The notes beneath the pieces are model-generated. The model was not told the origin of the DNA and searched no databases. It was given only the letters and a program-made list of their open reading frames with translations. From Oreohelix idahoensis (Eukaryota; Mollusca; Gastropoda; Stylommatophora; Oreohelicidae): a stretch of 64,000 nt of DNA. Where the stretch lies: the NCBI GenBank assembly GCA_024509875.1, contig JAMPIV010004247.1, positions 303,001 to 367,000 of the forward strand, read 5' to 3'. Of the stretch, positions 49,301 to 58,300 are shown piece after piece (position 1 is the first letter of the stretch; every line of letters begins with the position of its first letter). The translations under genes were made by a program, and so were the position numbers.

Positions 49301-52300
49301 TACCTTCCCATTCCATTCGTGTGTCAAATGCCCAAAAGTATTGACAAACTTCATGTCCTGTGATGCCCTACAAAAAGAAAAATTGAAAAACAAAGTTAAA
49401 AATATCTTTCAACAAGTCTGAAATGACAGAGCGTGGCATTTGCATGTGACCAAGAAGTATTTTAAGCCTTGCATAACTCCCTGGGGTCTATGAGGAAACA
49501 AAGAAACAGGACTACTGCTTGCTCAGGCATGTCACAACAGGTGACGATTATGAGGTTGTGTATGGGGGCTAGTAACCTCACAATTAAAAAAAGTTGCTAC
49601 TTAAACTACAGCTGCAAGAGCACATGAAAGCTTTGATGCAAGCTTCATGCAACAGGACCAGCTACAGTGGTGGCTCTTTGCTTCATACGTAGCAAAAAAA
49701 ATGGGAAATTATGAATAACCATTAATGCCAGAAGGTCTTAATCCAAGAGTCACTAGCCATAATACACGTGATCAAACTGCCTTACTAGATTACCAGAGCT
49801 CTCTATAATATATAAACATTTCCAGATAGTAACTTTAGCTTGTGATGTGGGGCAGCAAGGCAGACTTGAACAATAAAATGATCTTGTAGAAACAAGTTAA
49901 CAACACTAGTTTATGCGAATGTTAAATAAACTAATTTAATGATAACAGAGTAGTAATGAGTCAATAGGTACAGCTCAAGCAAACACTGAAATCAGACCTA
50001 AGGTGGTGGAGTGGGAAAAAAAAGAGGTGAAAAAATATCAGTCTATTGGCATGAAGAATTCTTCTTTCTTTCCTTCACTGCTGTAGAAATTAAGAATTAT
50101 GAAAGCTTGATGGAGAGTCAATAGCTTCCAGAAACCTGGGCTATACGTTAAGGCTTTTTTTCTCTTGTCATAACTAAACTAGTGGCCGGCAACACAGGAG
50201 CTGTGGAGATTTACTGCAGAAACACTGAGCTCTCTAAGGATCTAGCCTGATAAAATCATGTCTGTTTTCTCAGTATTTGAATAAGTGCGGCCGATGTGCA
50301 ACTTACATCTCTGCCAGACGAACTGCTTCCAGAAATGCCGTCAACAGAGCAGTGGTTTTTTCAAACGTTAACTTCATAGTAAAACAAGATCACACTCCTA
50401 TTTCATGCAGTTCACAATTAAAACAAATTTATAAGCTAGCTCATGAACGAGGAAAAAAAGTGCCTGTAATCCTGGGAATACTTCACTTTTAAATGCTGGC
50501 TCCTGCCATCAATGGTACCTATACCTTGTAGCGGTATGGCAGCTTGCGTACCCTGACAATCCCCAGAGCTATGCCAGTGGGAGTTTTACTCCTGGTAGGT
50601 TCAACCAAGCTGGACTGGTCTGTGTGGGTAGGGGTCAGACAAAAGCTGGTACCCTGGTCCTCCAGGTTGGGGGTTTTAGCATAGGGCTGACACCCCTGTC
50701 TATGTAAAAAAAATAATGAAGTTACGGAAACAACATCAAATGAACAAACTTTGCTGCGGGATGGACATTCGGAGTCTGTGGCTCGTATGACTGTCAGTGG
50801 TGAAAGCCGAAAGGAAGCCACTGACATGAAAACGGATGTCCTGACCGCAAAACAGGATACAAGAATAGGATTTTGGAATGTCAGGACAATGTACGAGACA
50901 GGTAAACTAAGACAGGTCACGGCAGAAATGAGAAACTATAGGTTACACATCCTGGGGATAAGCGAGAGCAGATGGACAGGGGCAGGAAAGGTTAGAACAG
51001 CAACAGGAGAAACAGTACTTTACTCTGGAAGAGAGGATGGACAGCACAGTGAAGGCGTAGCCATTATTCTACAGAAAGGGATAGAAAGGACATTACTGGA
51101 ATGGAAACCCATCAACAACAGACTGATACGATTGAGATTGAGAGGGAGATTCACCAACACTACAATAATACAATGCTACGCACCAACGAATGATAGCGAT
51201 GAGGAGGTCAAGGATGAATTCTATCAACAACTGCAGAAAGAAATGGAGGACACACCTAGATATGATCTTGTTATAGTAATGGGAGACCTCAATGCGAAAG
51301 TTGGTACACACAATACATACAATGAAAGAACAATGGGGAAATGCAGCAGCGGAATAGCAAACGAAAATGGGGATAAGCTAATAAGTTTCTGTAGCATTAA
51401 CAACCTGGTCATTGGAGGAACACTTTTCCCACATAAGGAAATTCACAAGTTAACATGGGAATCACCAAATGGTCGGGACAGAAACCAGATAGACCACATC
51501 ATGGTTAACGGTAGATGGAGACATGCATTACAAGATGTGAAGGTAAGAAGAGGTGCAGATGTGGGAAGCGATCACCATTTAGTAGTTGCAAAACTGAAAG
51601 TGAAACTAAGAAGGGCTGGACCAACTGTAACTACACAGAAAAGGTTTGACATCAGCAAATTGAAGGACCCCCTTACAAGAAAAGCTTTTGCGGCCGACAT
51701 TAAGAAACGATATCAATATGCCAAAAGCCAGGAAAAGACATTGACTGATGATATAGACCAGAATTTTAACACCATTTCAACAATATATAAGGAAAGTAGC
51801 AAATCATGCTTAGGATTCCAGGAAAGGAAGAAGCAAGACTGGATAACACCAGAAACACTAAACACCATAAAGATGAGAAAGGAAATGAAAAGAAAGAAAA
51901 CAGAAGCGAAGTCCCCCAGGTTAAAGCAACTATATAGCGAACAGTACAGTCAACTGGACAGGGAAGTTAAACGCCAAACCCGAGCCAACAAAAGGAATTT
52001 CCTAGACGATCTTGCAAAACAGGCAGAAGAGGCAGCACTGAGAAATGAACAAAGCACAGTATACAAAATAACTAAATTCATCAGCGGAAAACAAGGTGCA
52101 AACAATATTACATTAGTAAGAGATAAGCAAGGAAATCTCATCAAGACAGCAGAGGGACAGGAAACAAGATGGGCAGAGCACTTCAGAGAAACTCTGAACA
52201 AGGAAATACCAGAGACACAATTGAATGTTCCTGAGGCTGAAAACGATCTAGATGTAAATACAGACATTCCACGAAAAGAAGAAATCATCACAGCAATCAA

Positions 52301-55300
52301 AGGGTTAAAGAACGGTAAAGCTCCGGGCCATGATAACTTAAATGCAAAGCTATTTAAGACAGACCCTGAGCTAGCAGCAGAACTATTAGAACCACTATTT
52401 GCACAAGTGTGGAAAACGGGGACAACACCATCAGAGTGGAACAAAGGAATAATTGTCAAATTGCCCAAGAAGGGAGATCTTTCAGACTGCAATAATTGGA
52501 GAGGAATCACTCTTCTCTCAGTTCCCAGCAAAATACTAGGCAGGATAATTATACAGAGAATTTCAAAGGCAGTAGACTACAAACTGAGGAAAGAACAAGC
52601 AGGATTTAGAAAGAACAGAAGATGTGTAGACCATATATTCACTCTCAGGAACATTATAGAGCAGTGCTCAGAATGGCAAAGACAGCTTTACATAAATTTT
52701 GTTGATTTTGAAAAGGCTTTTGACAGCATACATAGGGACAGTTTATGGAAAATACTGAGGGCTTATGGAATTCCAAGCTGCATAGTGTCAATCATAAAAA
52801 GCCTCTATGCCAACTTTACGTGTAGTGTTGGGCAGAGCAACCTAACCTTCGAGGTGAAGACAGGAGTACGACAGGGATGCCCCTTATCAACCACTCTATT
52901 TTTAACAGTCATAGACTGGGTGATGTGCCAGACAACAGAGGGCAGTCCAAGAGGAATAAGATGGACTACATTTTCAACATTGGAAGATCTGGAATATGCA
53001 GATGACATTGCACTGCTGGCACATTCACATCAACACATCCAGGAAAAAAACGGATAGACTTAATAAATTTAGCCAGCAGGTGGGCTTGAACATCAATTTA
53101 AAGAAGTCTGAGGTCATGACGCTCAATGTGAGCAACCCTGAGCCCATATCAGTAAGGAATCAGCAACTGGTACAGACAGATACCTTCACATACCTAGGAA
53201 GCATAGTAACATCAGACGGTGGGGCAGGCAAAGACATCAACATCAGAATGAATAAGGCAAGAACAGCCTTCTTTAGCCTAAATAACATCTGGAAGTTCTC
53301 CCAATACAGCACAAGCACAAAATTAAGATTATACCAGAGTTGCGTGCTTTCTGTGCTTCTCTATGGTGCGGAATGCTGGAGAGTCACAGAGAAGGAAATG
53401 TCAAAATTGTCCTCTTTTCACACAACATGCCTAAGAAAAATTCACAGAATCTTTTGGCTGAATACCATCACCAACCAAGATCTGCTTACTCGTAGCAAGC
53501 AAGAGGACATGCATACCATCATAGCTGGCAGACGCTGGAGCTGGGTTGGTCATGTCCTCAGAAGAGACCCCGATGCCATCACAAGAACAGCTATGCTTTG
53601 GACCCCTGAAGGAAAGCGAAAGAGAGGCCGACCAAAAACAACTTGGCGGAGGACTGTGGAGGCTGAGATGCAAAGAATGAACCAGAGTTGGGGCACTGTA
53701 CGAAGGATGGCCACCGACCGTGCAAAGTGGAATCAGTTTGTTGTTGCCCTACAAGACGCCACTAGGCGTGATGGCCACTGACTGCTTTGACGGTCGGTGG
53801 TTAAGGATCGAAGAAGAAGAGAAGAAGAAGAAATGCTGGCTGGAGAGGGCTAGTCAATAATTTCTCTAGCTTTAAAATTATTCCTCTTTCCCCTCAGTCA
53901 CTAGAGATCTGTAAAATCATTCTCTGTGGTCTAATGGTAGATCAGGATCAATTTTATTCTTGCTTCCCTATGTACTTTAGAGATGTTCGAGACTGCAACA
54001 AATTCCTTTCACGTCACTGTTCATTTTGTGCTTACATGTTTTATAGACCACTTCCGTATATCATCCATCCCTTCACCATGAATACCAAATAAATAATAGA
54101 AATATTACAATGAAATAAAGAGCAGACATATATATTTCAATAAATCACTATCATCATTATTCCCCTGGACCCCCTGTGAGACATACAGCTGTAACTGTCC
54201 ACTGATTTCTATTTTTTAGGTCATTCTCTTTAACTTTGCCCATGAGATTCTGCTTTAATTCTACCCATGAGGTTCTGCTTTCAGCTGAGTGAAAAGGCCC
54301 TTGAGTATAAGAGTGAGATCCATCTTTGTTTCATAGATCTGGAAAAGGCATTTGACAGGGTCCCCTGGAGCAAACTTTGGGACTGTTTGGCAAGGAAGAA
54401 CATTCCAGCACCTCTGATTCATGCTATACAGAGCTTCTACGAGTCTTGCAGAAATTATGTGAGGACAACAAACCATAAGTCAGAAGAGTTCAGGACCACC
54501 ACTGGTGTAAGACAAGGTGATATCCTGTCACCTTATCTTTTCATACTCCTCATGGACAATGTCATCAAGGCATGTAAGGAGAGAACAAGAAAGTATTCAG
54601 TGGGGTACTGGAAGATGAGACAGGTCTGTATTTCAGAGCTGGCATTTGCTGATGATGTTGCCCTGATTGCTAAATCAGAGGCACATCTCCAATCCAACCT
54701 GCAAGTCTGGAAGGAAGAGCTGGAGAAGAGAGGGATGGTCATAAGCAGCTCTAAAACAAAATCCATGGTGATATCACGAGAAGAAAGAAGACATCAGATT
54801 AAGCTGGGAGAACAGGTCCTGGAGCAGGTCGACCACTTTAAATACCTCGGAGCTATTATAGACTGAAAGGGAGGCATCAAAGAAGAGTTGGCCACTCGAA
54901 AAGCAGCAGCTGGGAGAATTTTTCGGGCTATAAATCGAGGATTCCTCAGCAAGAGAGAGGTTGGTAAGAAAACGAAGATGGCTGTATACTGCTCCTCACC
55001 TATGTCCCAGTCTTGACATATGGGTGCGAGTCATGGGCAATGACTATAACCAACAAAAGCCAGATCCAAACCTCATAAATGAGTATCTGAGGAAGGTGGT
55101 TGAAGTAACAAGAAGAGACATGGTCCGCAACCAAATGATACGTCAAGGCCTAAAAACCCAATGCCTGCAGACCCAAGTAGAACAGTCCCAACTAAGATGG
55201 TTTGGCCATGTCTGCAGAATGGGAGAAGATCGGCTACCACGACAAGCATGGGAAACAAAGAGCCATACCCCCAGGATGACCCAGAGTCCGCTGGGAGGAC

Positions 55301-58300
55301 AACATTAGACAATCTTTGAAGGACTGAGGACTAGAATGGAACCAGGCCAGGAGGAAGACAGCCGATAGGATAGTCTGGTGCTCTCTCTTCCAAACCTCTA
55401 CACCTCACGGTAGAAGGGGAACGACTAAGTAAGTAAGTAAGGTTCTGCTTTAATTCTGCCAATGAGGTTCTGACATGTCGTAAGAGGCAACTAATATGAG
55501 GTTGTACATGAGGTTGGCAACCTTTTCATGTAAAAAAGCTGCAATAGAAACCATGGTTGCAAGAGCACATAAATGTTTTGAAACCAGCTGTAGTGGTGGC
55601 TCCATGCTCCACAAGGAACAAGGAGAAATGCTGAGACTCCAGTTTTGTATCTTTCTCTATGGCCTGCCCACTCTTGCTGCAGTGGCTACGTCAACCAAAT
55701 CCTTACCTTTACTGTGCAGACAGCTTTCATAGGATCTATAGGGATTCCATTCTCCTCTAGTTCACGCTTGAAAACTTTCAAGTCACCTTGGTCAACTATG
55801 CACACCCAGTCACCTTTTTCTTCTGCTGGTTCAGTCAACAAACGCCTAATGTGATTGTTAACAACCTCGTTAATCTGAAAGTAAGTAATAGAAACATGTT
55901 AATAACTTTTCACTGGTACATAGTTTACTACAGTCAACCTTATGGTGGTAAATTAAGCTATGTGTACACATTACGTTTATGCTGAGATAACACATGTAAT
56001 GCATCCTCACAAAATTAGTAACATGTTGGCATACCTGGTCTAAAGAAAAATGCAAAAAATAAAAATTATATGGTTAAAATTGTTGATTGTGAGATTTGCA
56101 CGTTTTCTCTGCTATTAAGTAACATGCATCAAAAATGTTATTAAATACATTTAAAATTCATCTCGGACTGCTAACTTATTCTGACACATCACTGTGATGA
56201 TGAATGTTAAACCAGATTTTCTTATAATCTGACACTTCGGGCATACTGTCTATAAATAAAGAGAATCAAACAATTTTTTAAATTATAATGTTTTCACTTT
56301 TGTAGAATCTTTGAAAGATATTCTTCTATCTCATCTCAAAATCCTCACTTGTTGCCAATTCTGTGAAGATGAACAAGATAAAAACAGATTTATGGTCAGA
56401 AATCTGCAACGTACAAACTGCCTATGCCATACACGGCTTCCGAGCTCAAATAAATTATAAATGGGATTTAAATGCAACCTTGTCTTGCTTTATGGGAGCA
56501 AATTTCAAGGTAGAAAGTAATATGCACAATTATTTTCAGCCCGTTTTAAAACATTTCTTTTGTTATGTACAAATGTGTTATCTGTTGCACTAACAGCAGT
56601 GGGTACTGGTTAGTTCCTATAACTACAAATAGATATGGAGCACCACTCTGGAAAAAAAAAAAAAACTTGGGGGGGGGGGGGGGGGGGGAGAATTAAATAA
56701 CTCTGCTCCTGAATAAGGTGTCACATCACTGGACAAGGCAGGAGTAGATTTCAAAGTACTTCATTCATAAGTTTTCATTAGGGTGGGAAAAATGTTAATA
56801 AACAAAAGGAAGAACAGGCATTAGTGTGCTGAGCTCAACAGTCCAAAATACAATTTACTTACCTCCTTGTAGAAATGATGAGATGGGGACAATGATATGG
56901 CATGCTCTGGCCTGCTGGGGGACTCCACGCTTCTTTTCTAATTGAAACAAGAGTAAGAAATGTGTGTTATAGAACAATGCTCGAGTTTATGATCTCAAGA
57001 GCCCCTATACAGAAGTTAACATTCTATTTATCATTAGGAATATTCCAGGTACAATAAGATTAATGAAATGACTACTCAGTACAGAAATATATTACCATCT
57101 ACAGCTTAGCAAACAACTATCCAGTTTTACTTATGACAAAACAACCCAGCTGAATTAATGTGAATGTCACATGTTGCATATTACTACTAAACTAACTTCA
57201 GAAATACATTAAACTATGTAAAAATAGGTCAGACCAATACAAGCTTTGACTAACAATTTAGATTTCATTTATCAAACAATCTTTTTTCTACACATATGCA
57301 AATTTTTTTTTTTTACAACTGCATCTGTTATATAGAAATGAATGCATTCTTGCTCTTGAATTCAGAAAGACTAGACCAAATGGAAACAAAACATAAAATA
57401 AAAAAATAAAAAAAAACACTATTTATACTTGCAGCATTACTAACACTAAAATAAGAATCTTCAACTCAAATGTCAAGTCAGTCCTATTGTATGGCTCTGA
57501 AACATGGAGAACAACAAAAACAACAACCAAGAAGCTACAAACTTTCATAAATGGGTGCTTGCGTAGAATAGAAGGATTGAAATGGTATGACAAGACCCAG
57601 ACAAGTGCCAGTGGAACAAGAGATGAGAAGATGACGGCGATGGAGAGGACACACGCTGAGGAAACCTCTTGATAGCATTACATGCAGTCCTTGTTCTGAA
57701 CCCCCAGGGTAAAAGAGGCAGAGGTAGACCAAAAAAGCACATGAAGAAGAGAACTGGAAATGGAAGTGAAAATGATGAGGAAGACCTGAAAAGAACTTGA
57801 GCTGATGTCATGTGACAGGAAGACTTGGCATGTGTTTGTTGAAGGGTTATGCTCCTTGGGGAGCTAAAGGGTATATCTCTTGATTGACTGACTGATTACC
57901 AACCTGGCAGCTAACAATATATTATTTATCACAGTACAAACCTTTTCCTCCTCTTTCTCAAGTTTGTCTAATGTGGCATCCACTGCATCATAAAACTCAT
58001 CTTCTGGTATCAAACAGTGTGGTCCTTCCTATAAAGAGAAACATATTGATTCTCATGTTGAGCTGTTAAAAGTTCTTAACCCCTTGACTTTTTTTTTTTA
58101 AACCATACGCCCACTATTACTCGAGGCGAAATTTCGGGTTAGTATATCTAACCTGAAACTGATTTTACATGAGTATCCTATTTTCCCTGTATGCTGACAG
58201 GTGTCCTCTCACCATTCAGGCCGATACTCGCCATCTTCGGAGAGTACCCATTAGAGCTGGGTCGGCTCAGGAGATGTTCGGGTTATTCCAGTCCCTGGTC

